From Thermothelomyces thermophilus ATCC 42464 (Eukaryota; Ascomycota; Sordariomycetes; Sordariales; Chaetomiaceae), in NCBI RefSeq assembly GCF_000226095.1, contig NC_016472.1, positions 1,426,001-1,490,000 on the forward strand: a DNA stretch of 64,000 nucleotides. Direction: 5' to 3'. A program made the position numbers and the translations under genes. This document shows, piece by piece, positions 23,111-35,243 of this stretch. Within the stretch, counting starts at the first letter, position 1; every line of letters begins with the position of its first letter. The notes under the pieces are model-generated. The model searched no databases, was not told where the DNA came from, and saw only the letters and a program-made list of their open reading frames with translations.

Positions 23111-25477
23111 ATGCCGTCCCGGTCTTGGACCCAGTGGTTTAATTCCAAAGCGGACCCCGAAGCAGCGGAGCCTGCTGGGACCCATTGTAATAAGAACTCG
23201 ACCCGTAACCATACGTCGCCTACCCACAGCGATTCGCCTTCCCCTCTCGACCACTCGCCGCGCTCGCCCTCTCCAACGCCTCAACCGGCCACTCCTTGCT
23301 TGGCTGTGCTTGGCCACACTGTTACATCTCAGCAGGTTGCCTTTGCGGGCCCGGCCCAGAAATATCCACCGCGTGCTTCGTCTCCCGCCATTGCCGGCGG
23401 CCAGGACGATTTCGACTACTCTTACACCACCGGTCGCATCACCAACATCGCTGACGCTGCCGATACCGATCTCGCCCTCGACATCGACACCAAAGACGTA
23501 GACATGACGACCGGCCCCGATTTCGGCTCGGCCACTGGCCGCAGCCGTCAGGACTCATTCGTCAGCGCCGGTGCGAAGCCCATCTCCATGACCAATCCGA
23601 ATCGCGAACACGCAAATCGCGCTCGCCGCGAGAGTCTAGCTGGGAGCCTGATGGGAGGCATGAGTTGGGGCGGTATCTCAGTCGGCAGTTTCATCCGTGA
23701 AGAGTGAGTTCACTCCGTGCCTTTGCGCCTTCGTTCAGCCTGCTGGTTGGCACTGTCCCCTGCACACCCGAGCCCAGCCCTTCCGACCGTGTCTTGGGTT
23801 GGGATGCTCGCCTCGCCGCACTCCGCGCCGGCCGGCGGTAGGAAAGGACCTGTGTCTTCATCGAGCGGGCCATGCTAATCAGTCTGGTTGCAGCATGATG
23901 ATGACGGGAACCTCACCGTACATCAATAACCAATCCTCGTCTTTTCAATCTTCCTCGTATATTCCTAGGCTAGAGGCAAGCTTCATGCGCGACTTCACAT
24001 GTTGCGACCAGCGGTGGCCGACGCTGCACGACCTCCTCCAGCACTACGAGGAACATCACCACCCGACTACGACGCCCAACACCTCAAAAGATGCCTTCGG
24101 TGCGACCCAACCAAATTCTCGCGCTACAAGCCGCGCGGGCTCCGTCGCGCCTTCCGCAGGCAGGACACAGCAGGCTTCGCAATCGTTACATGGTTTTCCG
24201 CAGCAGCGGCAGGCTGGTTCCGGCATGGGCGTCGGCGGGATCGGGCAGATGATGCGCCAGCAGCAGCAACAGCAAAAACAACAACAAGCGACGGGGTCCT
24301 CCCAGAAAGCCAACGCCTTGTCGTCTCACATGAACGACGAGATGGATACGGTCGGCGACATGGAAATGGACGAAACGGTTGGCCCAATGGACATGGACGA
24401 CAACACGCGCACCATTCAAGCGACCCGCGAGCTTTTCGGTCAACAACAGAGGCCCCAGCTGCACCTGAATAGTTCCGGTCTTCCTCACCAAGCACTCCGC
24501 ACCTCCCAGCCCCCCACACCAGCTGCCGTCAGCTTCGGGTTCCAGAACAACCCGACCGTCTCGTCGGTCAACACACCGACCTTGACGACACAGCAGCAGG
24601 GAGTGCCGCAACGCGGACAACAGTTTGGGCAGGATGGGAACGGTGACGAGGACGAAGAGATTGCCGGCATGCCTATGAAGATGAATCTTGGCAACATGAA
24701 CTTGGGCGGCTCGCAACTCGGAGGGTTAGCGTTCGGCGCCTTGGGCACGATCGACGATCCCGCCAAGCGTCTGTATAGTCCCGGGGGCACAAATCAGATG
24801 ACTAGCCAACAGCGAGCCTTGGACCAACAGATGCAGTTGCAACAACAGTTGCAGCAGCACCTGCAAGCCATGAACCTTGACCTCAGCCAGTTCCCGCCCG
24901 GCACCGATCCTGCCCTCATCCTGCAGCAGATGACGGCTCTAATGATGCCGCCTGCCGAGGAGCACAAGCCCTTCAGGTGTCCCGTTATCGGGTGCGAAAA
25001 GGCGTACAAGAACCAGAATGGATTGAAGTAAGTGGCTCAGCACCCCCGCCGAGGGTTAATCTTTCAATGCATCTCCACGGCTTTGCTAACGCACTTATCA
25101 AGGTATCACAAGACCCATGGGCATTCAACTCAGCAGCTGCATGAGAACGGCGATGGTACCTTCTCTATCGTCAACCCAGAGACTAGTACTCCTTACCCGG
25201 GGACGTTGGGGATGGAGAAGGAGAAGCCCTTCAAGTGCGAAGTTTGCGGAAAGCGCTACAAGAATCTGAACGGCTTGAAATATGTACGTCTGAAAGCAGG
25301 ACTCACTCGCGAGGGCTGTTGCTGACGGGTGTCTAGCACAAACAACATTCGCCCATGTGCGATCCCGACATAAGGGCGCATCATCAGTCGATCCTGACGT
25401 CGATGATGCAGAACCCCGCCGCTTTTCTCGCGCTCCAACAAGGCTTGCCCAACATCAACGAGGATGCGATGCTCTAG
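23111..25477 (+). CDS. SFP1: SFP1-like C2H2 zinc-finger transcriptional regulator
   Basis: Four exons, 23111-23703, 23894-25027, 25103-25283 and 25337-25477, give 682 aa. All junctions are GT-AG and two of them cut inside NGLK-Y-H of the zinc fingers. The C-terminal finger pair is at about 558-583 ([19 protein letters not shown]) and about 619-641 ([17 protein letters not shown]), separated by a conserved linker ([20 protein letters not shown]). An incomplete finger-like motif [17 protein letters not shown] lies at 232-248. Between them are Gln-rich and Met/Asp-rich low-complexity segments typical of activators. This layout fits fungal homologues of Sfp1, which in yeast links TOR/PKA signalling to ribosomal-protein and ribosome-biogenesis transcription and to cell size. 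The function here is by family inference. The start is the first in-frame ATG after a CT-rich leader. Confidence 0.8.
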
Positions 25478-27236
25478 CAGGGCGATCAATGCCCAGCATA
25501 ACAGTCTTCTCCAGGCGTTGCGCGCTCCTGGCCGGACTGCCGTCGGGATGCCGTTACATGGCATCCGAACCAAAACAAACCTGCCAAAACAAACCCGCCT
25601 CCTTCACCCGCGAACACGAGACCCGCATTTGCAACATATAGTTCGGCGTTCATCGATTTGACATTAGTGCTTGTTGAATTTCTATGCGAGCGGCGTTGGC
25701 TGGACTGAGTCGCCACAGCCAGATACCCCTTTTTTTTAGACGAGGAGTTCACACCGATACCCCTCCGCCCACTCAATAGTCGGTCTCGGTTTACGGGAAC
25801 AGAAAAGGAATATGCGAACACAAAAAGAAACCGAGCAAGAGGGACAAGAGAGCCGGGCGAGGGAGTGTCACCAGCGAAAGAAAGGGGGTTACCGATCCCT
25901 TCAGAACCGGGGGGGCGAAGGGATTGGCAAGTCCAACTCGAAAACTTCACCCCTCAAACGACACATAGTCCTACTCCTGTTTTCCAACATTTCTTGGATT
26001 GGGTGTATTGCTATTCTTCCCTTCTTCCACTCCATGACGCGACGATGATAGAAAAGATGGGCCGCGATTAGAGGGACAACGATGAGACGACATTTAGACT
26101 GCGAATGGCATCGGACAAGGTGGGGTGGACCAAAAAACAAAAAAAACGAGATAGGAAAATTTGCGATTTGTTTCGGGGTGTGCAGCCCAACCAAAATCGA
26201 AACGGAAGTTTAGTTGTTGCTTTGCTTGCGCCGTCTAATCACTAATTTTACCAAGCGTACCTAGTTCGAAGCGGAGGGGCACGCCGTAGTCTAAGCTTCC
26301 TGACGTTTCCCTTTCTGCTTCCTCCTCTTCCCTCCCGCCTTTCGCGCACCTTTCTCACTGCCTGCTCAGCACATTTCACGCCGCTCCGCTCCGCTCCGCT
26401 CCTCTGTGCAACTCCCGGGCACGACCGCCACCCACAGTCAGAGGGTGGTTCTTGGGTGTTGGAGGCGGGGGGAGGGGGAGTGGAAGGGGAGTGGGGTGCG
26501 GCTGAGGAACGGGTAGGATCGTAGCTTGACAAGTGCCTTGTTTGATTAATGCTGTAGAGGTGGTGTGGGTATAAGGGACGAACGAATGTTCCTCACGCTG
26601 ACTTTTGTGGCGCAAAGGCGGTGTACTGTACTGTACAAGAAACAGGGAGAGGACCAAAGCGTTGGGAATACTGGGGATTCGGGGTAGAAAAGGGGGGGAA
26701 AGGAAAAAGATCGGCCGCCATTGCAGTCTCACATCTCTAAAAGACACCTCGGCATCGTATCTTCGATTTCTACCTTCGAATGAGAATATGGAGCCAGTCT
26801 AAGCCAAACCATGTGGCAAATTCGTTCCCCTCTTTACGTGGAAGCCGCAAGATAACAAACAAGCCGTCCGACGCCTCGCAATGCCCTCCCGTACATAAGG
26901 TAATAACCGAACAATGACATGCGTCGTTTCTTCCGTGACCCGAAAAAAAAAAAAAAAGAAACAAAAAAATGTGTCAGCCACCGTAACACGCTTCCTCCCC
27001 CCCGAAAAGGCATGTGTAAGCGACTCCCGTCCAAGTCTTCCATTTTGTTCCTCCTTTGTTTCGCTTTCTTGCTTGTCGGTCGGTCCGATTCTCGAAAGGA
27101 CTAACAAGTTATGTGCGATGACATGGCACATCGAAGCAAACGAGGCAGACCGACTCGGACTGACTTGACGTCACCAAGCGACGGGCCGGCTCCGCGGCCG
27201 AGGACGACCCTTCCTCCTCCTTGCTCGAATGTCAAT
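25478..27236. other. Convergent 3' spacer SFP1-like / kelch-BTB
   Basis: 1.8 kb. It holds a GCTCC tandem (about 26381-26402), purine-rich and A-rich stretches, and no recognised gene. Both neighbours end here. Confidence 0.6.
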
Positions 27237-29600
27237 CTAGGACATTTCCATACCGTCGTCTTCGTCGTCATCCTCGGTCTCGAGCATCTGGGTCTGGTTG
27301 CTGCTGACGCTCTCCTTGCGGCGCGAGGCGGCCGACAGGGCGCCGTCGCCGTAGCGGCCGCCCACGCCGTCCATGATCATGTTGTCGAGCTCGTCGCCGC
27401 CGACGACCCGGCCCTCCATGTCGACCTCCTGCGACAGCTCGACCAGGGCGGTGCGCGGCAGTCTCTGGAAGCCGGCGGTGCGCACGACGCGGCCCCAGTG
27501 CGTCATGCAGAAGCCGGCGGCGCGCTTGCGCAGCCACTCCTCGTTGGCCAGGCCCGCGCAGTACCAGATGATGCAGGCGTGGTCCACGTCGAGCTCCTTG
27601 CTCAGGCGGTTGACGCACAGCAGCCGCAGGTGCGGGATGTTGTAGATGTTGGACATGACGAGCAGGCCCGCCACGTCCGACAGGTCGCTCATGGTGTTCT
27701 CCTCGGCGTCGTCGTCCGCGGGGTCGATGCGGTCCGTGTAGAGGTAGTAGAGGAAGGCCTTGACGACGCTGTAGGGCTCGGGGATGTGCATCTTCTTGGT
27801 GTGGAACTCGGCCATCTGGCTGGCCCAGAGGCGCGCAAAGTGCGGCCAGCGGGCCTGCAGGATGAGCCGGTGGACGTAGATCGGCGGTGAGGTCGGCGCA
27901 TCCGGAGCGAGCCAGGTCTGGCTGCCTTCGTCGGGCTCGTTCGCGTGCATCAGCGCCGAGCCCATAACTTCATCCTCGTCAAAATCGCGCGAGAGCGCAG
28001 TGACGACGAAATCGGTGCCGCTCCCGGTCTCCGGGGGCTTGTTGAAGAGCCTCGCGAGATCGGCTCCTAGTCCCTTAGAGGGCGGTTCCACACTGCGCGC
28101 TCGTAACGAGGGCCGAGCCAGGTCTGTCCTCGCTTCCGATGCCAGGTTGTTGCCGAGGAAGCCGTAGCGGCGCAGGTCAATCTCCATTATGTCGGACAGG
28201 TATTCCTCGAGGCCATTAGCGCCGAGTTCCATCGCCCCGGCTTCCGTGGGGCAGCCCAGCAGCCATGCCTTGGTGCCGTCCTCATTCAGCGTGCAGTAGT
28301 GCCAGCGGTAGCCCGGCTTGAAGATCTCCCTTCCTTCGGCAAGCTTCTGCCACCTCAACGTGCCCAAGTCGAGCGCGGAGAGCGAGCAGTCCTTGGACGT
28401 GATGGTCGCCGCCGGCGTTACAAAGTCTAGAAGCGTTCCGGACGAGTATACGTGGAAGTGGATGCCCTGCATCTGGGACGGGACGGACGAGCCGCTGACG
28501 AATTTCAGCGCGGAGATGGCGCCCGGTGCGGGGGGCGCATATGTCTTGAGATGGAACGACGGGGTGTTTACTTGCGGCGTCCGCGAGTTGGCTGCGTAAC
28601 CCGACGACCCGACCACGGGGGACTGTGAGACCTGGTAGGGCGGCCGTGGCGATACGGCGCTTCTCACCAGGCCCGACTTGTCCAGGTAGCCGATTTGCGG
28701 CGGAGATTCGAAGGCCGGGTTTCCTTTGAGATCGAGCCACCACAGGTCGCTAACCTTGTCCATGTCCTCGCTCAGGCCGCCGAATACCCAGACCCGATCG
28801 CTCCATATGTACGCCGAATGATCAAAGCGGCCGACAAAGCGCCACGACCTCGACCAGGTGAAAGTCTTTAGATCCAGGTAGCATATGTCGTCCAACACGT
28901 AGTTATCATGGCCAGTGATGCCGCCGACGATGAAGAGCTTGTCCTCGTGTAACACGGCAGCATGCCGTGCGCGCCCCTTTGGAATCGGCCCCGAGACTTG
29001 GGGCTGTGTCCAGTGGGCCGTCTTCAGGTCAAAGATGATCAGGTCGGAGAGGTAGGTTCGATGCTCGTTCTCCCCACCAAAGACCAGCAACTTGTCGCCC
29101 TTGTAAAGGGTTGCCGTGTGACCTGAGAGGCACGGTTAGTTGGCACACGGCGTCATAGACCCGAAGAAGAGAGGTGTGGGGAGCTGACCCATCCGAACCC
29201 CCGGAATATCGCCATAGTTGTCGACCAGAGTCCACTGGTGGCTGACCAGGTCCAGGCGCAACACATGGTTGTACACCTCGTCAGTGTACTGGTCGAAACC
29301 GCCAAAGGCGTAGATCTGGTTGTTCCCGCAATACGTCACGGATGCATTGACGAGGCAAGCAGGGCGCTGGCCAAGGGTGCGCGTCACTCTGGGCCGGTAG
29401 CCGTCCGCAAGGCCGCGGTTCTTGAGCGGCGAGTTCGGCATGATGTACGTATTGCTGGAGGATGCCGAGGCCGGCGTCAGTGCAGATGAGGACGCAGAGA
29501 CCTGCGGCGTGACGCTGGTAGTAGTTTGGCCTTGCCCGCCCAAGACGGAAGGGCCTGCGGCGGATGCTCCGGGGGTGGCCGGGTGGTGGTGTTGTGCCAT
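27237..29600 (-). CDS. Kelch-BTB(-BACK) protein, Ral2/LZTR1-like layout
   Basis: Two exons, 29600-29189 and 29122-27237 (intron 66 bp with CTAAC branch site), give 765 aa. The low-complexity N-terminus (about 1-60) is followed by kelch repeats at about 75-300 (IYAFGGFDQYTDEVYNHV, LLVFGGENEHRTYLSDL, LFIVGGITGHDNYVLDD, VWVFGGLSEDMDKVSDL) and a further propeller-like stretch to about 455. A BTB/POZ domain lies at about 545-645 (YVHRLILQARWPHF, AFLYYLYTD) with a BACK-like helical segment after it. The C-terminus is acidic. Kelch-then-BTB order resembles S. pombe Ral2 and animal LZTR1, both linked to Ras regulation, the latter as a Cullin-3 substrate adaptor. Ras relevance here is inference. It shares an 830-bp divergent promoter with CDC20. 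Confidence 0.78.
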
Positions 29601-30428
29601 GGCAAGGGTGGATGCGCAAGGCTCGAACGGGGCTCTTGATGAAGGTCGCTAAGGCACCTCGTGGTAATTTTCAAATGGTGAAGATGGGCATTCGGCAACA
29701 AGAGGTTAGCGTTGTAGAGACGGATACTGTTGTATTTCGGCTCGCCCAATTCGGTAGTGTAGCTACGCAGTGGTGTAAGTGTCGCTGCTGGAATTTAATA
29801 CCCTGATTCTTTGTGGATCAATCGCGGCTCCGTTCCCAATGGTGTTTTAGGCGTAGTGTTGCCTGTTGCACGCCGCAAAAGGAGCGAAGAGAAACGGGGG
29901 GCGACGATCGCATTCCCGCGGGGCCCACATAACTAGCGCTTCCGGGCAGGGCTGCATTTGGATGTGCACTGTGGGGCAGCCCCCCCCCCCCCCCCGACAA
30001 CCGCGTGTGGCGCGCCCCACCTCATTAAAGTCGTCCCCTGCCTCTCGTTGTCCGGCCGACCGCAGCGTAAACATTTCATATATCTGGTACCTTCCTCTTT
30101 CCCAACCTGACCTTCTGCTCCTGCTCCTCCTTTCTGCATCATACTTTCGCATTTCTGTCTTGCTTGGCCTTTGATATCTTTCACCTTTTGTGTCACCCAA
30201 ACCTCTTTGCAACCTCCTACAGCTTACCCGTCTCGATTATCAGGAAGCATCCAGCCCCATCGCTACTAGTAGCATATCTGCTGCATTTTCAGCCGATTTA
30301 AATTACGCAAAAGGCCAGATTAAAACGGCCACCCAGCGTCCTCCTTTTATCTCGGCCACCTTGTGCAAAGGCGCTGGCGCATCGTCGTTGGAGTTATCAA
30401 TACTACACACCACAGTCGTCATTTCATC
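29601..30428. other. Divergent promoter kelch-BTB / CDC20
   Basis: Contains a run of 16 C (29980-29995) near its middle and CT-rich stretches toward the CDC20 start. No gene is seen. Both genes start within this interval, so they may share control elements. Confidence 0.6.
29980..29995 (+). repeat. Homopolymer C16
   Basis: Sixteen consecutive C residues in the divergent kelch-BTB/CDC20 promoter. Confidence 0.9.
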
Positions 30429-32280
30429 ATGGCTACAGCATCAGTCTCAACACCAATCAAATCCCACGCCGGGCTCTTTTCGTCTCGCACCGCAGGCGGG
30501 CGGATGCCATTGACTCCATCACCGTGTCAACGTTCTTCCTTGGTCAACATCAGCTCGTCGCCATTCACCCCCGAGACAGCCAGCAATGACGCCCACCGGG
30601 CACCGTCCACATCGGTTTACGGTGGCAACTTGGCCGCTCATTTTGCCAAGTCTACCAAGAACCACCGTGACTCGCCCAAGTCAAACATTGCCCGGGTTGC
30701 GCCAACCCCTCGCAAGGTCCTTGAACTCGGAGTGTCGGATTTCACACTGAGGGGCACCGGTGCCCACATGAAAACTTCTCCCAGCTCCAAGGACAAGAAA
30801 CCTGTTGCCGTCAAGAAGCAGACGAGCAAGTCGAGGATAACCTACAATAGCGATCGGTTCATCCCTAACCGGTCCGCGAGCTCGGCCATCTCCAATTCCG
30901 GATCTATGAAGGCCAGAGCCCGTGAGGGCCAGCAGCGGCCGAGAAGTGGCGAGGCGTCGGCAGTCCTTGCATCCGCCGCTGACGACGCGCTCGCCGCCCT
31001 CGAGGGGCTCAACATCAATGACGACGAACCACCCTCGTACTCGCGCCCCTCGCCTGGTACGGTTGCTTATCGGGAGACGCTGGCAGATGCTTGTGGCGTG
31101 AACCTGAACACGCGCATCCTTGAGTTTAAGCCGGCCCCTCCCGAGGCATCGAAGCCTATCGATTTGCGCCAACAGTACAACCGCCCGCTGAAGCCGGCAA
31201 ATGGCTCATCTGCACAGTTCAGACGCCGCATCGCCACTGCTCCGGAGCGTGTTCTGGATGCCCCCGGTCTCATTGACGACTACTACCTCAACCTCCTCGA
31301 CTGGAGTTCGGGCAACCAGGTTGCCATCGGACTCGAGCGCAACGTCTACGTTTGGTCGGCCGACGAAGGCACTGTGAGCTGCCTGCTAGAGACGAGCCCG
31401 GATACGTACGTTAGCAGCGTCAAGTGGTCTGGGGACGGCGCGTACGTGGGCGTCGGCCTTGGGACCGGAGAAGTCCAGATCTGGGACGTCGCCGAGGGCG
31501 TCAAGATCCGCAGCATGTACGGCCATGACACTCGGGTCGGTGTCATGGGCTGGAGCAAGCACATCCTGTCCACTGGCGCCAGGAGTGGTCTCGTTTTCAA
31601 TCACGATGTTCGTATTGCGGAGCACAAAGTGGCCGAGCTTGTATCGCACACCTCGGAGGTTTGCGGCCTGGAGTGGCGCTCGGATGGCGCTCAGCTTGCC
31701 ACGGGCGGCAATGACAATCTCGTGTCCATCTGGGATGCCCGGTCCCTTGCCGTCCCCAAGTTCACCAAGACCAACCACAAGGCGGCTGTCAAGGCTATCG
31801 CCTGGTGCCCGTGGAACATGAATTTGCTGGCGACGGGAGGCGGCTCGTACGATCGTCATATCCACTTCTGGAATTCCACATCCGGCGCCCGCGTCAACAG
31901 TATCGACACCGGCTCGCAGGTCACCAGTCTCCGCTGGAGTACCCACTACCGCGAGATTGTCAGCACTAGCGGTTTCCCTGACAACTCGCTGAGCATTTGG
32001 AGCTACCCTACACTCGTCCGCAATGTCGAGATTCCGGCGCACGAGAGCAGAGTTCTCCACAGTTGCCTCAGCCCTGACGGTCAGATGCTGGCCACAGCTG
32101 GTAAGCTAGCTCCTCCGCCTTTTCAAGGTAATGGACGTTCTGCTGCTAACACGGAGCAAAGCCGCCGATGAGAGCCTTAAGTTCTGGAAGATCTTTGAGA
32201 AGAAGCCTGGCACTAGCTCGAGCGCCGGAATGGGTCTGTCTTCCAAGGTTACCACGCCCAAGCACATGACGATCCGCTAG
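30429..32280 (+). CDS. CDC20: CDC20/Slp1 WD40 activator of the APC/C
   Basis: Two exons, 30429-32100 and 32162-32280 (intron 61 bp), give 596 aa. The ATG at 30429 starts MATASVSTPIKS. The N-terminal ~270 residues are disordered and carry the C-box DRFIPNR (142-148) that docks on the APC/C. A seven-blade WD40 propeller follows (about 275-570), with DDYYLNLLDWSS at its entrance and blades such as SVKWSGDGAYVGVGL, GLEWRSDGAQLATGG and AIAWCPWNMNLLATGGG. The C-terminus ends in Ile-Arg (HMTIR), the IR tail. Together these define a Cdc20/Cdh1 activator that recruits cyclin B and securin for ubiquitylation. The segment YSRPSPGTVAYRETLA before the propeller favours Cdc20 over Cdh1. The short 3' exon carries the end of the propeller and the IR tail. 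Confidence 0.93.
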
Positions 32281-33451
32281 ATGTCATGCTGTACGGGCAG
32301 AGTCTTCAGGATCAGCCAAAGTCGAGGACGATCGTTCAACCAACGGTAGGTATACATGATTCCCTTCTGAGCAACACACGGTCAAGGCATCATCGGATGG
32401 GGTTCCTGCAATTTGATGGGTTTAAGCGCGGCGTTGGGGGGTTTGGACTCTCCGGTCATGCATATAAGGGCTCTCTCATGCAGGGATGGATGGGCATCGG
32501 CTTGGTCATTAAGTTATGAACGGACACTGGGGACATAAAATTGTTGGGTTATCTGCACTGAGTTTTTTTTCTGCATCCGTCGAATCAGGTCAACACCGAA
32601 TTGTAAGAATGATTGTAATAATAAGGGGGGAACACTGGCGCGGGAAATGGAAGTACGGATTGTTAATACACAGCAAATGGTGGCCAGCGATCGTGGCTGA
32701 CTGACCGTGACAAATGTGTTTCTGGGCTCGCGCTTGCTTCCGACTAGGTATCTGCACCTTGTTGGCGGATGCACTCTCCACTCTGTTGATTCTCTCGTTG
32801 TGGCCAAATCAGCCCTCCCCTTTTAATCACAGTGAACAATGGATGCCATTCCCCATGCACTTTGGATACGAAGCGCGAGGTGGATGTTTCTGACTCTTTC
32901 CAAAGTTCTGGTTTTCGCCAATGTCTCGGATGCACAGTGCAAACTGGCAGTCGAGGTGAAAGAAGCAGGCGCCGGGTGGCTGACTAAGCCGACCATACTA
33001 CAAATCCAACCAAGTCTGGCGGCTTCTCGGAACTTGCCCAATACAACACACAAGCAAGCCGAAACGCCGTCTTCCCAACTCTGCGGCGCAACACTGCAAA
33101 CCGTGAGATACGGCGACATACCGTCTAGAAATACAAGATTACCAGCATCTAGCATGTTTGGAGCGACCTAGAGATTTTCAAAAGAGCACAATTTCGAGCG
33201 CAGCAGGCGGCGGCGTCTGAGGGGCCCGCATTCACCGAGCCAGAGCTTCTCCCCTACAACCGGCTCGCCGGCCGCACCGAATCGTCGAGGCGCATCGGAT
33301 TAGTTCTAGGTTTGCCGACAGGACGTAGAACGGGCACGCCGAAATCAGTGGCGGTTGGGCAATTCAGCTGGAAGAAGCAATTGCTGCGGGGTCTGTGACA
33401 CATCCAAGCTCGCTCGGCTCCGGTCAGAGGGCAAGCCATCCATCCATCGCC
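32281..33451. other. Spacer CDC20-TOA1
   Basis: 1.2 kb between tandem plus-strand genes, holding the CDC20 3' region and the TOA1 promoter. Small open frames lack recognisable homology. Confidence 0.6.
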
Positions 33452-34570
33452 ATGTCGAACGCAGCGGTCGGACCTGTCTACGACACCATCATCACCGAAG
33501 TTATCAATGCCGTGCGCGTCGATTTCGAGGAGAACGGCGTCGATGATAGCGCGTTGGAGGACCTGAAAAAGGTAAGACTCTCTCTTCCTCTCTCTCTCGC
33601 GCGCGCACATCCCAGCCCCTGTGTCTTTTGCCACTGCAATCTCGGCCTTATTCACCCACCCATCTACCTACCATTTCCTATGCACCGTCAGACCCGGACA
33701 ATACCGGTTCGCGATCGAGGTCGGGTGCAGTATGTCGATGCATCCGCTCTTGAGGGATCCGTTTTGTTCGGTTTGGCGTTGAATGCACCAGCCAGAGATG
33801 CAACGAGTTGTTGGGGGCTTCCCCGGACGGTTGCCTCCCGCGCCAGGGCGAGAGGGGTGGAGAGCAGCTGGCTGGGTGGGCGACCCAGCACTTTTGGGTC
33901 TCTTTTAAGGCCCAGCGCAACTGTTCCAGACACAGCCCAGCCATTGTCCCGCCATTTCCGATTGGGCTGTTTGGCCCGCATCACGTGCTGAACCCTGGAA
34001 CTGGTCCCCCTCCCTTGTTCCCCAGCTCAACCCTGAATCTCCAATTTCGCAGCGAGACCCAAGACGGTAGGGTATGGTGCTAACGTGCGGGTAATAGACA
34101 TGGCAACACAAGCTGTCCCAGATGAACTTGGCGCAGTTCCCATGGGACCCCAAGCCCGAACCGCCGCCAACGCCGGCGTCGGCTAACGCACCCCCGGCGT
34201 CTGCGCCCCCTAGTGCGCCCCCTATTACCGCCAATTACACACAGTCCACGCTGAGTCCCCAGTCCTCCGCTCAGACTCTCTCGCTTCCAGGGTCGCTTCA
34301 TCCAAACTCAAACTCGGTGGGCACGAAGCAGGAGCCGGGTTTTACCCAGGCCGAGCCCACCATTAAGCAGGAACCCGGTCTTCCCCCGGCTCCCTCCGGC
34401 TACAACCCCGCCAACGGAGTCCCGCCCATAGCAGCACAGAGAGCCGCTTCGGCGCTGCACAACCAGTATGGCCCGCGGGCTGCTAAGTCCATCGCTCAGA
34501 TTAACTCCGCCGCCCAGCAATCTCATCAGAATCAAAGACCCGGCCAGGTGCCTCAGCAGCATATGAACCC

Positions 34571-34613
<43 letters not shown>

Positions 34614-35243
34614 CAACACCTGAACCCGCAGCAACAGTACAGGCAGAACGTTGCCGCCGCTATGCAGCAGCAGCGAATGCAACAAGTCAACCGGACGGGG
34701 CCCAACGGTCTGCCGACCTCTCAGGTTGATGGACCCAGCGATGCAGCTGAGGCCGCGTCCTCTGTCACCATGGATCGTGCTCAGATCGATGAGCTCCTCC
34801 ATGCCCAACTTGCAGCGAGAGCCAAGCAAATGGAAGGCGGCGGCCTGATGCTGCCGCTCAAGCAGGCGACCAAGGACCGCAGCGTTGCTAGCAAGCAAGC
34901 CGGTGCTACTGGCCCTGCCCAGTTTGATGGCGGGTTAGATGACGATGGAAAGAGCGAGGATGATGACGAGGATGCCATCAACTCTGACCTCGATGATCCC
35001 GATGAGATGGGTGACGACGACGAGGACGAGGATGATTCAATGGGCCATATGATGCTCTGCATGTACGACAAGGTGCAGCGCGTCAAGAACAAGTGGTATG
35101 ATTGATTCTTCAACTGCCCTCCGGTTTAGCCTGGACTCGTGGCTGACATGCTTTATAGGAAGTGCATCCTCAAGGACGGAGTGCTTACCGTCAACGGCAA
35201 GGAATACGTCTTCGCCAAGGCGACCGGCGAATACGAGTGGTGA
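33452..35243 (+). CDS. TOA1: TFIIA large subunit Toa1
   Basis: Three exons, 33452-33571, 34098-35095 and 35159-35243, give 400 aa. Intron 1 is 526 bp, long for this genome; intron 2 is 63 bp. The N-terminal helical domain, split by intron 1, reads VGPVYDTIITEVINAV, then LEDLKK joined to TWQHKLSQMNLAQFPWD, the hallmark of TFIIA alpha. A Gln/Pro-rich spacer includes Gln14 (34575-34616). An acidic Asp/Glu region at about 305-345 precedes the C-terminal beta-barrel strand region (MMLCMYDKVQRVKNKW joined to KCILKDGVLTVNGKEYVF), ending GEYEW. Toa1 pairs with Toa2 to stabilise TBP on TATA DNA in RNA polymerase II initiation. All conserved parts are present, so the gene appears intact. Confidence 0.93.
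34575..34616 (+). repeat. CAG/CAA tract (Gln14)
   Basis: Fourteen Gln codons, CAG then CAA, in the linker of TOA1. Confidence 0.9.
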
